Shown: piece after piece, positions 19,277 through 28,147 of the stretch
Numbering within the stretch: the stretch's first letter is position 1
How the letters are laid out: every line of letters starts with the position of its first letter
Assembly: GCF_023074175.1 (NCBI RefSeq)
Contig: NZ_JADPKS010000008.1
Coordinates: 186,001-250,000 of the forward strand
DNA length: 64,000 bases
Direction of reading: 5' to 3'
From: Bradyrhizobium sp. 139
Lineage (GTDB): Bacteria > Pseudomonadota > Alphaproteobacteria > Rhizobiales > Xanthobacteraceae
Notes under the pieces: model-generated
Seen by the model: only the letters and a program-made list of their open reading frames with translations
Databases searched by the model: none
What the model was told of the DNA's origin: nothing
Translations under genes and position numbers: made by a program

Positions 19277-19316
19277 GTCACTTGTTGTTCAAGTCACTTG
19301 TTGTTCGAGTCATTTG
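19277..19316. repeat. 16-bp tandem repeat, 2.5 copies, spanning a stop codon
   Basis: GTCACTTGTTGTTCAA (19277-19292) is followed directly by GTCACTTGTTGTTCGA (19293-19308) and a partial third unit GTCATTTG (19309-19316). The stop codon of the binding-protein gene (19310-19312, minus strand) falls within the partial unit, so the repeat extends from the end of that gene into the spacer before the permease gene. Confidence 0.8.
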
Positions 19317-20926
19317 CGGCTGACGTCGCGATAATCGACTTGGCGATGGAACTCGTAGGTATAGCCCTCGACCGACGAAGCCATCACCGCGTCCTGGTTC
19401 GGCTGCCACAGCGGGATTTGCGGCATCTCGCTGAAGTGGATGGCATTGAGCTTGCGGCCATCCTCCTCGTACTTGGCCTTGTCCGGCTCGAAGCGGGCCT
19501 CCTGCGCGATCGCGGCCAGCTCCGGATTGTTGATCGAGCTATAATTCCAACGCTGATTGCCGGTGTAGAAGTTGCGGTAGAAATAGTCGGTCGACGGCAA
19601 CCAGGCGACGATGCCTTCGGTGAAGAAGGGCAGCTTCTTCTCGTTGATCTGCGTCGACATTTGCGCGTCCGGCAGCTTCTGGATGTCGACCTTGATCCCG
19701 ATCTTGCCGAGCGACTCCTTGATCAGCGCGGCCATCGGCTCCGCGGTAGAGGACTGGCCGACATTGAAGCTGAAGGTGGTTGAAAAACCCTCGGGAAGGC
19801 CAGCCGCCTTGAGGTATTCCCTGGCCTTTTCGAGATCAATCTTCACCGGCGCCTGGAACGGATAGATGCCGTCCAGCGGCTTGCCGTCCGGCCAGGTTGC
19901 GCCAAACAGCGGCGCACCGCGGCCGAACAGAGCGGCCTTGAACATGTCGTCATAGGGCAGCGCGAAAGCGACCGCGCGGCGGACGTTGACGTTGTCGAAG
20001 GGCGGGATCTGGTTGTTCATCGAGACGAAGGTGATCGAATTGTATTGCGGCGTCGAGATCACCTTGAGCTTGCCTTTGGCCTCCAGCGACTGCACGTCGC
20101 TGGCCTGGAGATCGACCACGATATCGGCATCGCCGCGCTCGACCAGATTGGCGCGGGTCGCGGGCTCCGGCACCGACTGCACGATCACGCGCTTGAAGAA
20201 CGCCGGCTTGCCGGGCGAACCGCGATTCCAATCCTCGCTGCGCTTAATGATCACCTGCTCGCCGGGCTTGAAGGTCTCGATGACGTAAGCACCGCTGCCG
20301 GCGGTATGCTCCTTCAGCCAGGCGGTGGCCCAGGGATCGTCCGCGGTCGCATGCTCCTTGGCGACTTTCGAATTGATGATCATCGGGTAGACCGTGGCCA
20401 GATTCGGCAGCGCGAGCTTGTCGGGCTTGGGCAGTGTCACTTCGATCGTGAGCGGATCGATCACTTTGAACTGGTCGGCGGACGTCAGTGATCCCGTCAG
20501 CAATTGCGCCTTGCCAAGAATCGGCGCGGTGACGCAGCGATCGAGCGACCATTTGACGTCCTCGGCCGTCACCGGCGAGCCGTCCTGGAACTTGGCATCC
20601 TTGCGCAGGCGGAAGGTGAGCTTCAACCCGTCCGGGCTGACGTCGTAGGATTCGGCGAGTTCGCCGGTGATCTTGTCGAGATCGAACACCCATTTGCCGT
20701 TGAGCTGCTTGCGGCCAAATGCCACCAGCCGGTCGTAGGTGCTCATGCTCAGCGCGAAGGACTCGCGGGTAGAACCGGGAATGTTGGGATCGAGCGTATT
20801 GACGGATGAGCCTGTCACATAGCGCAGCGTTTCCGCCCTGGTTTGCGCCTGCGAAGGCGCGGACGCGACGAGCAGCGCAATGGTGGCGAGGACATGAGTC
20901 GCAGGCCTGACAGACACAAAACGCAT
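19310..20926 (-). CDS. ABC transporter substrate-binding protein, peptide family 5 (SBP_bac_5), second system
   Basis: The 538-residue exported protein starts at the ATG at 20926, preceded by GGGGAA; the frame is open 12 codons further. The Sec signal (RPATHVLATIALLVASAPSQ, cleavage likely after AQA/SQA) is followed by TLRYVTGSSVNTLDPNIPGS, then LKLTFRLRKDAKFQDGSPVT and VNVRRAVAFALPYDDMFKAA, all family 5 landmarks. It should feed the importer encoded by the three following genes. A 118-bp spacer separates it from the monooxygenase-like gene upstream; no promoter motif is obvious there. Confidence 0.9.
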   Translation of the reverse strand: MRFVSVRPATHVLATIALLVASAPSQAQTRAETLRYVTGSSVNTLDPNIPGSTRESFALSMSTYDRLVAFGRKQLNGKWVFDLDKITGELAESYDVSPDGLKLTFRLRKDAKFQDGSPVTAEDVKWSLDRCVTAPILGKAQLLTGSLTSADQFKVIDPLTIEVTLPKPDKLALPNLATVYPMIINSKVAKEHATADDPWATAWLKEHTAGSGAYVIETFKPGEQVIIKRSEDWNRGSPGKPAFFKRVIVQSVPEPATRANLVERGDADIVVDLQASDVQSLEAKGKLKVISTPQYNSITFVSMNNQIPPFDNVNVRRAVAFALPYDDMFKAALFGRGAPLFGATWPDGKPLDGIYPFQAPVKIDLEKAREYLKAAGLPEGFSTTFSFNVGQSSTAEPMAALIKESLGKIGIKVDIQKLPDAQMSTQINEKKLPFFTEGIVAWLPSTDYFYRNFYTGNQRWNYSSINNPELAAIAQEARFEPDKAKYEEDGRKLNAIHFSEMPQIPLWQPNQDAVMASSVEGYTYEFHRQVDYRDVSRK

Positions 20927-21044
20927 TCGATTTCCCCAAAATTTCGACAACAACGCCAGCAAGGCCCGTTAAGAAACAAGCAAATTACGCGCCAGTCTCA
21001 TGAGGCGCGCTTGGGGACGCTTCGTTGCGGCGGCGCATGGATGA

Positions 21045-22481
21045 TCATCGCGATTCTCCCATTTTTCGCGCCGGCCGCGTGACCACGGCCTGCGGCACGT
21101 CATAGGCGCGGAGCGAAGCCCAGTGCCGCGCGACGTCGGCGCGGAACAGGCCGCGCGTCAGGCCGTGCACCAGCTTGGGCACGGCGGTCGTCATCGCGTT
21201 GATCGACGATCCCGAGGGACCAAAACTCATTGTGGAGGCGATAGCAAAGAGATGGATGTCGGAGATCCACGGCGTCGCGCCCGCTACACGTTCGGTAAAG
21301 GCGTAATCGTCGGCGAGATAGGGAAAGCGACCGAGTCGCTCGTTTCGTTCGCTCTCTGGCGGCTGGTAGCGGTCGGCCCAGGTCGCAATGTTATCAGCAA
21401 ATCCGCGTAGTTCGCCACGGCCGGCAAAGTCCATGTCGATGCCGGTGCCGCAGATGACGAAATCCGCGGTGACGGCGCCGCGCGGCGTCTGCAATTCAAT
21501 GCCGCCAGCGGTCTGCCGCGCGACTTCGACCGGCGCGCCCTCGTGCAATGTAAAACTGGCGTGACGCGCGCAGCGATCGTAAGTTGCTTGCGGAAATCCT
21601 TCGCGCATTTCGAGGATGTTGCGCATGAAGCGCCAGCGCCAGGCATCGTCGAGATCGCTGAGATGGCGCAGGAAGCCGCGAAAGGTCAGCCAGCGATACG
21701 GCTGGATCACCTGGATCTGGGCGCGGCGGCACAGCAGATGCACGTCCGCAGCGCCGGCCTCCAGCGCGGTGGCCGCATTGTCGAAGGCGGATGCGCCGGC
21801 GCCGATCACGGCGACGCGCTTGCCGCGCAGGCTGTCGAAGTCGATATCGTCGGCGACGGTTGCGACCGAGCTCGCCGGCAGATCGCGCAGCGGCTCGGGA
21901 ATCATCCAGCCGCCCACTCCCTCCTGCCCGGTCGCCAGTACAATCTTGCGCGCATAAAGCGTTTCGATGCCATCGGCACGTTTCACGCGTGCGGCGAGCA
22001 GACCATCTGCCGCTGGCTGGATTTCCAGAAGCTCGCAATTGTTGCGCACCGGCAAGCCGATCGTGCGCCGCAGCCACAACAGATACTCAGCCCAATGGCC
22101 ACGCGTGATCAGGTCGAGTGTCTGCCAGCCCTCCTTGCCGAAACGGGCTTCGTGCCAGGACTGGTAGGTCAGGCTCGGAATATCGAGGTCGGGCCCGGTA
22201 TAATCCTTTGGGCTGCGCAGCGTCGGCATACGGGCATAGGTGAGCCACGGGCCCTCCATCCCCTCCTCGGCCTTGTCGAGCAGCAGAAGATTGCTGACGC
22301 GGGAGCGCATCAACCCGAAGCCGATGGCGATGCCGGACTGGCCGGCGCCGACGATGAGCACATCGAGCGCCGGCTTGCCGTCCGGCCCCGTCTTCGCTTC
22401 GAGCCATGCGGCGCCGGGATGCGCGATCCTGGCGAGATCGGCGCGAACATTTTCCTCGAGGTTTGTCAGCGCCTCACTCAT
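21045..22481 (-). CDS. FAD/NAD(P)-binding oxidoreductase, flavin-containing monooxygenase-like
   Basis: The 478-residue protein has two dinucleotide-binding motifs, LIVGAGQSGIAIGFGLMRS (FAD, near residues 32-50) and VAVIGAGASAFDNAATALE (NADPH, near 190-208), plus a FICGTGIDMDF motif similar to the ATGxD of flavin monooxygenases. It may N- or S-oxygenate, or do a Baeyer-Villiger-type oxygenation; a clear FxGxxxH fingerprint was not found. The ATG at 22481 was chosen because it overlaps the SDR stop (ATGA 22478-22481). Gene context suggests oxidation of an imported nitrogen compound or its product. Confidence 0.83.
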   Translation of the reverse strand: MSEALTNLEENVRADLARIAHPGAAWLEAKTGPDGKPALDVLIVGAGQSGIAIGFGLMRSRVSNLLLLDKAEEGMEGPWLTYARMPTLRSPKDYTGPDLDIPSLTYQSWHEARFGKEGWQTLDLITRGHWAEYLLWLRRTIGLPVRNNCELLEIQPAADGLLAARVKRADGIETLYARKIVLATGQEGVGGWMIPEPLRDLPASSVATVADDIDFDSLRGKRVAVIGAGASAFDNAATALEAGAADVHLLCRRAQIQVIQPYRWLTFRGFLRHLSDLDDAWRWRFMRNILEMREGFPQATYDRCARHASFTLHEGAPVEVARQTAGGIELQTPRGAVTADFVICGTGIDMDFAGRGELRGFADNIATWADRYQPPESERNERLGRFPYLADDYAFTERVAGATPWISDIHLFAIASTMSFGPSGSSINAMTTAVPKLVHGLTRGLFRADVARHWASLRAYDVPQAVVTRPARKMGESR

Positions 22482-23227
22482 GCCGCCAGCCATCCGCCGT
22501 CGACCACCATTACGGTGCCGGTCGTGAAAGACGACGCATTGCTGGCGAGATGCAGCGCGGCTTGCGCGATCTCCTCGGCCTGGCCGAACCGCTTCATGGC
22601 ATGGCGGTTGCGGGAGGCTTCGCGCACCTCGTCCGCATTAGCATGACGGGCAAAGCTGCGGTGAAGCATCGGCGTGTCGATCGCGCCGGGCGCAATCGCG
22701 TTGACCCGAATGCCGTCGGCCGCGAAATCCACCGCCATCGTCCGCGTCAGGCTCACGATCGCACCCTTGGCTGCGATATAGGCGCTGTTGCCCTTGCCGC
22801 CGGCGATGGCGAGTTGCGAGGCCAGCGTGATGATCGAGCCGCTCTTCTGCTGCTGCATCTGCGGCACCGCCGCCCGCGCCCACAACCAGGTGCCGCCGAC
22901 ATTGGTGCGGAACACCGCATCCCAGTCGGCGGGATCCGTAGTTAGGATAGTGCCGCCGCAGGAGAAACCCGCGGCGGTCATGAGGATATCGAGGCGACCG
23001 TGCCGCCCAACGACCTCGCCGACGACGGCTTCGGCGAACTTGGCGTTACCGACATCGCCGACATGCGTTGTCGCCTCGCCAATCAGGCTCAAAGTTTCCT
23101 GAAGACCCGCGGCATCGCGATCCACCAGAGCGAGGCGCGCGCCTTCCTCAGCGAACAGCTTGGCCGTGGCGCGACCGATGCCCGAGCCCGCCCCCGTGAT
23201 GATGGCCGAGCGCCCTTGCAGCCGCAT
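22478..23227 (-). CDS. short-chain dehydrogenase/reductase (SDR)
   Basis: The 249-residue classical SDR has TGAGSGIGRATAKLF for the cofactor, an acidic residue after strand 2 (ALVDRDAAG) suggesting NAD preference, the active-site Ser in TLASQLAIAGG and the YIAAKGAI YxxxK motif. The C-terminal IAPGAIDTPML and VVDGGWLAA are typical. It starts 1 base after the epimerase stop. Substrate is unknown; it probably acts on an alcohol or ketone intermediate of the pathway. Confidence 0.88.
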   Translation of the reverse strand: MRLQGRSAIITGAGSGIGRATAKLFAEEGARLALVDRDAAGLQETLSLIGEATTHVGDVGNAKFAEAVVGEVVGRHGRLDILMTAAGFSCGGTILTTDPADWDAVFRTNVGGTWLWARAAVPQMQQQKSGSIITLASQLAIAGGKGNSAYIAAKGAIVSLTRTMAVDFAADGIRVNAIAPGAIDTPMLHRSFARHANADEVREASRNRHAMKRFGQAEEIAQAALHLASNASSFTTGTVMVVDGGWLAA

Positions 23228-23228
23228 C

Positions 23229-24203
23229 TCAGATCCACTCCCTGTGTCGCTTCAGCCACGCGCTCATGTGCGCCGCAGACTCGACACCGCCGAATCGCGC
23301 GCGCCAACCGAATTCGTGGGCCATCCGCGTCACCGACAGCGGCGCGCGAGAGGGCCCATGCAACTTGATGGCAGTCTTCTCTCCGGGCGCTGCGAGCCGG
23401 CAACGCAGGCCGGAATTTAGCGCCGCAAAAGCCTCACCCCATTGCAGCGCAGGCCATAACACGCCGCTGGAGACGTTGTAGAGCCGGTGGCGCGGGCGTT
23501 CGGCTTCGATCAGCAGCGCGACGGCTTCGGCCGCATCCGGCGCGTAGATCCAGTCCCTCATGCCCGGTTCGGGCATCACCGCCGGCTCGCCACGCGCGAA
23601 CGCGGCCAGGATCTGGTACTGGAGGCTCGGTGTGTCGCGCACTGAACTGGGGCGCTCCCACGGTCCGAACAGCGCGCTCAAGCGGACGCTCAGGAAGTCG
23701 CCGTCGAAGAGTTCGGCATGGCGCGCGACGGAGCGCTCCGAAGTAAACTTGCTGATGGCATAGAACGAGACGGGATCGCAGGGCGTCTCCTCGTCCAATA
23801 CCTCGACCCGCGCACCCGCGGCGCCATAGGCTGATGCCGACGAGAGATTGACGACGCGGCGAACGCCATGACGGATCGCAGAGAGCAGGACCGGGATCTG
23901 CGCCATCACGTTGATCTCGAGAACGCGCGCGGTGGAAGCTCGCTCGAGCTCATCTCCGGCGGTGACCGCGGCGCCCAGCACGATCGCATCGCAGCCCTTT
24001 GCGATGAGGGCGTCGATGGCTTCTGCATCAGTGATATCGCCCTGTACGACCTTGAGCCGCGCGCCGTGATCGGAGAGCGCTGACCGGGCCGATGGCGGCA
24101 GATCCGCGCGGTCATACAGCGTCACGTTATAGCCGCGCGCGAGCAGCACCTCGGCCCCATTGAGACCGACGAAGCCGGTACCGCCGAAGATGACGATCTT
24201 CAT
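23229..24203 (-). CDS. NAD-dependent epimerase/dehydratase family protein
   Basis: The 324-residue extended SDR begins MKIVIFGGTGFVGLNGAEVL, a GxxGxxG Rossmann motif at residues 7-13. The catalytic pair is FYAISKFTSE (YxxxK) with a preceding NLSSASAYG. The ATG at 24203 is the only start that puts the Rossmann strand at the N-terminus; the frame open to 24332 overlaps the hydantoinase gene. Such enzymes epimerise, dehydrate or reduce sugar-like substrates; the one here is unknown. It lies 16 bp after the hydantoinase in the same operon. Confidence 0.85.
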   Translation of the reverse strand: MKIVIFGGTGFVGLNGAEVLLARGYNVTLYDRADLPPSARSALSDHGARLKVVQGDITDAEAIDALIAKGCDAIVLGAAVTAGDELERASTARVLEINVMAQIPVLLSAIRHGVRRVVNLSSASAYGAAGARVEVLDEETPCDPVSFYAISKFTSERSVARHAELFDGDFLSVRLSALFGPWERPSSVRDTPSLQYQILAAFARGEPAVMPEPGMRDWIYAPDAAEAVALLIEAERPRHRLYNVSSGVLWPALQWGEAFAALNSGLRCRLAAPGEKTAIKLHGPSRAPLSVTRMAHEFGWRARFGGVESAAHMSAWLKRHREWI

Positions 24204-24219
24204 CGCGCGCGATCCACCG

Positions 24220-25689
24220 TCACAGCAGCTTTGCTCCGAAATTCCGCTCCGGATCCATGTCGGCAACGAGCCGGCCTGTCGGCTTCGCCGCTTCGCCGCC
24301 GCTGCGCGCCAGGAATTTTCCGCTGCCGGCATCGGCGAGGCACTTGTTACCGTCGATGATCACCCTGCCGCGCGAGAGCACCGACACGGGCCAGCCCTTC
24401 AACTTGCGGCCCGCGAACGGTGTGTACCCCGTCAGGTCGTGCATCATCTCGTCCGCAATAGTGACCTCACGATTAGGATCCCAGATCGCAATATCGGCGT
24501 CGGCGCCGACCGCGATCGAGCCCTTGCGCGGATGCAGATTGTAGATTTTTGCCGGCGCGGTCGAGGTCAGCTCGACGAATTTTTCCAGGCCGAGCCGGCC
24601 CTTCGACACCATTGCATCGAACAACAGCGGCAGCCGCAGCTCCAGCCCGGGCAATCCGTTCGCGACCTGCTTGAAGTTGGGATTGGACCCGGCGCGCAGC
24701 TTGCCGGTCTCGTCGTAGCGATACGGCGCATGGTCCGACGAGATGGTCTGGAGATCGCCGAGCGAGAGCGCCTGCCACAGCGCCTCCTGGTCCGCATGCG
24801 CGCGCGGGGGCGGACTGCACATCCATTTGGCGCCTTCGGCGCCCGGCTTGTCGAGATCGCTGGCCGTCAGGAACAGATATTGCGGGCAGGTCTCGGCAAA
24901 CACCTTGAGCCCATGTCCACGTGCGTCCCGAATGACCTTGGCGCCTTCGGCCGTGGAGACGTGGAAAATCATGATCGGCTGGTCGATCAGCGCCGCCATG
25001 CCGATCAGCCGGGTGAAGGCTTCTGCCTCCGAGACACGGGCGTGGCTGACGGCGTGATATTTCGGAAGCGTGTAGCCGCGCGCGAGCAGGCGCTTCACCA
25101 TCCAGGCGATGATGCCGTGATTTTCGGCATGCGCGCACAGCATCGCGCCGGACTGTCGGGCGGCGAGCAGGATGTCGAGCAGCGGCTCATCATCAACCTT
25201 GAGGCGGTCATAGGTCATGAAGATCTTGATCGAGCCATGGCCCTGCTTCACCAGTGCGGGAATATGCTCCTCGACTGTTTCCCTGGTCGCATCGGCGATG
25301 ATCATATGAAAGGCATAGTCGATCACGGCGCCTTTCTTCGCCAACGCATGATAGTCCTCCACCACCTGCGGCAGCTTCATGCCAACGTGCTGGGCCGCGA
25401 ACGGGATCACCGTGGTCGTGCCGCCGAACGCCGCCGAGACGGTTGCGCTCTCGAACGTATCGGCATTCATGATGCCGGCAGCGGACAGCTGCTCGATATG
25501 GGCGTGGCTGTCGACGCCGCCGGGCAGCACCAGCTTGCCGCGGGCGTCGATCTCGCGCTTGGCCGCCGGAAGTCCGCGGCCGATGGCTGCGATGGTTTCG
25601 CCGGAAATGGCGACGTCGGCCTCGAACACATCGGTCGTGGTGGCGACGCGGCCGCCGCGGATGATCAGGTCGTAGGCGGGTTCAGTCAT
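24220..25689 (-). CDS. dihydropyrimidinase / D-hydantoinase
   Basis: The 489-residue cyclic amidase should hydrolyse hydantoins or dihydropyrimidines to N-carbamoyl amino acids. All metal-site features are present: HxH in GGVDSHAHIEQLS (H62, H64), the carboxylated lysine K155 in GHGSIKIFMTY, CAHAEN, IFHVSTAEG and ISSDHAPYR. Length matches D-hydantoinases (about 460-490). The ATG at 25689 is preceded by GGAG at 6 bases; the longer frame adds four residues. It heads the minus-strand operon and is divergent from the racemase gene across 56 bp. With the racemase and the carbamoylase (27079-28011) it forms the full hydantoin-to-amino-acid route. Confidence 0.92.
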   Translation of the reverse strand: MTEPAYDLIIRGGRVATTTDVFEADVAISGETIAAIGRGLPAAKREIDARGKLVLPGGVDSHAHIEQLSAAGIMNADTFESATVSAAFGGTTTVIPFAAQHVGMKLPQVVEDYHALAKKGAVIDYAFHMIIADATRETVEEHIPALVKQGHGSIKIFMTYDRLKVDDEPLLDILLAARQSGAMLCAHAENHGIIAWMVKRLLARGYTLPKYHAVSHARVSEAEAFTRLIGMAALIDQPIMIFHVSTAEGAKVIRDARGHGLKVFAETCPQYLFLTASDLDKPGAEGAKWMCSPPPRAHADQEALWQALSLGDLQTISSDHAPYRYDETGKLRAGSNPNFKQVANGLPGLELRLPLLFDAMVSKGRLGLEKFVELTSTAPAKIYNLHPRKGSIAVGADADIAIWDPNREVTIADEMMHDLTGYTPFAGRKLKGWPVSVLSRGRVIIDGNKCLADAGSGKFLARSGGEAAKPTGRLVADMDPERNFGAKLL

Positions 25690-25745
25690 CAGGAACTCCA
25701 TGATAGGCTCAAGGCAAGTGATCGAAATTTTACAGGAAGACCATC

Positions 25746-26408
25746 ATGTCCCGGCCGCGCATTCTCGTCATCAATCCGAACTCCAACCCCACCGTCACGC
25801 AAGGGCTGGAGGACGCGCTGAAGCCGCTCGGTTTCGAGGGCGGTCCGGAATTGATCTGCCAGACGCTGGCCGAGGGTCCGTTCGGCATTGAAAGCCAGGC
25901 CGATGTCGATGGCGTCGCGATGCCACTGCGCCGTCTGGTCGAAGGCGACAACAGCTCGGCGGCCTTCGTCATCGCCTGCTACAGCGATCCCGGGCTTCAG
26001 GTCTGCCGCGAAGGCACCGACAGGCCCGTGTTCGGCATCGCCGAGTGCGGTGTGCTGACGGCGCTGGCCCGCGCCGAAACCTTTGGTGTCATCGCGATCG
26101 CGCAGCGCTCGATCCCGCGTCACATGCGCTATCTCAGGCAGATGGGATTGACCGACCGCCTTGCCGGTGAGCGGCCGCTCAACATGAGCGTCGCGGAAAC
26201 CGCCTCGGGCGAAGGAACGCTCGCCAGGATGATCGACATCGGCCGTGCGCTGCGCGACGAGGACGGCGCCCGCGCCGTCGTGATGGGCTGCGCCGGCATG
26301 GCGCGTCATCGCCGCCCTCTGGAAGAGGCGCTCGGCATCCCCGTGATCGACCCGACACAGGCTGCCGTCACCATGGCTCTGGGAGCGGTGCAGTTCTCGC
26401 GTCACTAG
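25746..26408 (+). CDS. hydantoin racemase (Asp/Glu racemase superfamily)
   Basis: The 220-residue protein starts MSRPRILVINPNSNPTVTQG, diagnostic of hydantoin racemases. The paired active-site cysteines are C78 (VIACYSDPG) and C182 (VMGCAGMA), matching the two-cysteine mechanism of the family. It should interconvert L- and D-5-substituted hydantoins so the D-specific hydantoinase can consume both. It is the only plus-strand gene in this island, divergent from the hydantoinase. Its stop overlaps tail-to-tail the flavin-reductase-like gene by 4 bp. Confidence 0.92.
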   Translation: MSRPRILVINPNSNPTVTQGLEDALKPLGFEGGPELICQTLAEGPFGIESQADVDGVAMPLRRLVEGDNSSAAFVIACYSDPGLQVCREGTDRPVFGIAECGVLTALARAETFGVIAIAQRSIPRHMRYLRQMGLTDRLAGERPLNMSVAETASGEGTLARMIDIGRALRDEDGARAVVMGCAGMARHRRPLEEALGIPVIDPTQAAVTMALGAVQFSRH

Positions 26409-27082
26409 GCGTCCTTCAGCTCTTTGGCATCCTGGCGCGCGAGCCATTGCGCATGGCTCTGGCGCGCCAGCGCAAACGTATCCCGCTGCGTCGTATAGAG
26501 ATTGCCGAACATGCGGCCGATCGGCCGGTAGGCGTCGAGGTCGACATACATGTTGTCTTCGTCGACCAGACCTTCGCGGGCATGAACCCTCAGCACCTCG
26601 CCGACCAGCAGCTCTCGATCGGGCGAGAAGGTCAGCACGATTTGGCGCCGACATTCGAGCGCGAAGGGTGCTGCGGCCAGGCGCGGCACCTTCACGTCGA
26701 CCGAGGAAAGTGTCGCGAGCCCTGTCGCGGCGACCTCGCTGTCGCCGGACGGGAAATCAACCGCGCAATCGTTCATCGCCGCCGACAGCGCCTCATCCAC
26801 CATGTGAACGACGAACTCGCCATCGCGATGGATGTTGCGGGTCGTGTCCTTCGGGCTGTGATCCGGCTTGTGCTGAAGCCCGAGCACGATCAGGGCGGGA
26901 CTTTCGGAAAAGACGTTGAAGAAGCTGAACGGCGCGGCGTTCACCGCGCCGTTCTCGTCCAGCGTCGTCACCAGCGCGATCGGCCGCGGCACGATCACGC
27001 CGCAGAGCAGCTTGTAGCGATCGCGCGGATCGAGCTCGCGCAAGCAGATGCCTGATGTGCTCTCGCCAACCATCGGCGTCAC
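26405..27082 (-). CDS. flavin reductase-like domain protein
   Basis: The 225-residue protein has a flavin-reductase-like (split-barrel FMN) domain: YKLLCGVIVPRPIALVTTLD, VNAAPFSFFNVFSESPALIV, and RIGRMFGNLYTTQRDTF near the end. Members bind FMN and either supply reduced flavin to a monooxygenase or act as stand-alone flavoproteins. A link to the monooxygenase-like enzyme at 21045-22481 is possible but unproven. The start overlaps the carbamoylase stop (ATGA 27079-27082), so the two are probably translated together. Confidence 0.85.
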   Translation of the reverse strand: MTPMVGESTSGICLRELDPRDRYKLLCGVIVPRPIALVTTLDENGAVNAAPFSFFNVFSESPALIVLGLQHKPDHSPKDTTRNIHRDGEFVVHMVDEALSAAMNDCAVDFPSGDSEVAATGLATLSSVDVKVPRLAAAPFALECRRQIVLTFSPDRELLVGEVLRVHAREGLVDEDNMYVDLDAYRPIGRMFGNLYTTQRDTFALARQSHAQWLARQDAKELKDA

Positions 27083-28011
27083 TTCTCCGGCGGCGGCACC
27101 GCGCCGGTTTGGCTGGTGATCAGGCCGTAATGCTCAATGCGGCGGTGCTGGGCGAAATTGAAGATGGTTGTTTTGCCGAACGTCGTGGCGTCGAGGTCGC
27201 AGGGATGCACCAGAAGCTCGTCCTCTTCCGTCCTGGCCTCGGCGACGATCTCGCCGTTGGGGTCGACGATCAGGCTGCCGCCGAATAGCGGGTGACCGTC
27301 CTCGGCGCCGGCCTTGGCGACCGCGATCACCCAGGTCGCATTCTGGTAGGCGCCGGCCTGCACGGAGAGGCGATTGTGAAACAGCCGCTTCTCGACCCCC
27401 TCCTCACTATTCTCTGCGTTGACGGACGGTGTGTTGTAACCGATCAGCACCATCTCGACGCCCTGCAAGCCCATGACGCGATAGGTCTCGGGCCAGCGCC
27501 GGTCGTTGCAGATCGCCATGCCGATGATGCCGCCGAGCTCGCGCCAGACGTTGAAGCCGAAATCGCCCGGCTCGAAATAGCGCTTCTCCAGATGCTGGTG
27601 CGAGCGCTTGGTGTCGTACTCCGCATGACCCGGCAAATGGACCTTGCGGTATTTTCCGACGATCTTGCCGGACTTGTCGGTGAGAACAGCGGTGTTGAAG
27701 TGATGGCCGTTGGGCGTCAGCTCGGCATAGCCAAAATTCATCGCCATCTGATGCTGCGCCGCGCGCTCGAACAGCGGCCTGGTCGTCGCGTTCGGCATCT
27801 CGCGTTCGAACCAGATGTCGGCCTCGGCCCGGTCTTCCATGTACCAGCGCGGAAAGAACGTCGTGAGCGCCAGCTCCGGGTAAACGATCAGGTCGGCGCC
27901 CTTCACCTTGGCTTCGTCCATCAGCGCGATCATGCGCTTGACCACCGCCTCACGGCTGTCGGCTTTCTGGATCGGGCCCATCTGGGCGGCGGCGACATTG
28001 ACGATACGCAT
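27079..28011 (-). CDS. N-carbamoyl-D-amino acid hydrolase (nitrilase superfamily)
   Basis: The 310-residue enzyme should cleave N-carbamoyl-D-amino acids to D-amino acid, ammonia and CO2. The catalytic triad is visible as E46 (VYPELALTTFFPRW), K123 (KYRKVHLPGHAEY) and C168 (MAICNDRRWPETYRVM). The surrounding segments HQHLEKRYFEPGDFGFNVW and FNFAQHRRIEHYGLI are characteristic of D-carbamoylases rather than general amidases. A 136-bp gap separates it from the aminotransferase gene upstream. The D-specific assignment rests on resemblance to the Agrobacterium enzyme as I remember it. Confidence 0.9.
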   Translation of the reverse strand: MRIVNVAAAQMGPIQKADSREAVVKRMIALMDEAKVKGADLIVYPELALTTFFPRWYMEDRAEADIWFEREMPNATTRPLFERAAQHQMAMNFGYAELTPNGHHFNTAVLTDKSGKIVGKYRKVHLPGHAEYDTKRSHQHLEKRYFEPGDFGFNVWRELGGIIGMAICNDRRWPETYRVMGLQGVEMVLIGYNTPSVNAENSEEGVEKRLFHNRLSVQAGAYQNATWVIAVAKAGAEDGHPLFGGSLIVDPNGEIVAEARTEEDELLVHPCDLDATTFGKTTIFNFAQHRRIEHYGLITSQTGAVPPPEK

Positions 28012-28147
28012 CAGCGAGTTCCTGGTGATGTCTTGGGCTAAGCTACAGTTTCAATCACGTGCCGGCGCGGGCAGCATAACGCAGCATCGCCGGGACATTC
28101 CAGTCGGTGCCTGCCGATCGGCATAGTGTGCATTGCATGATCCACGC

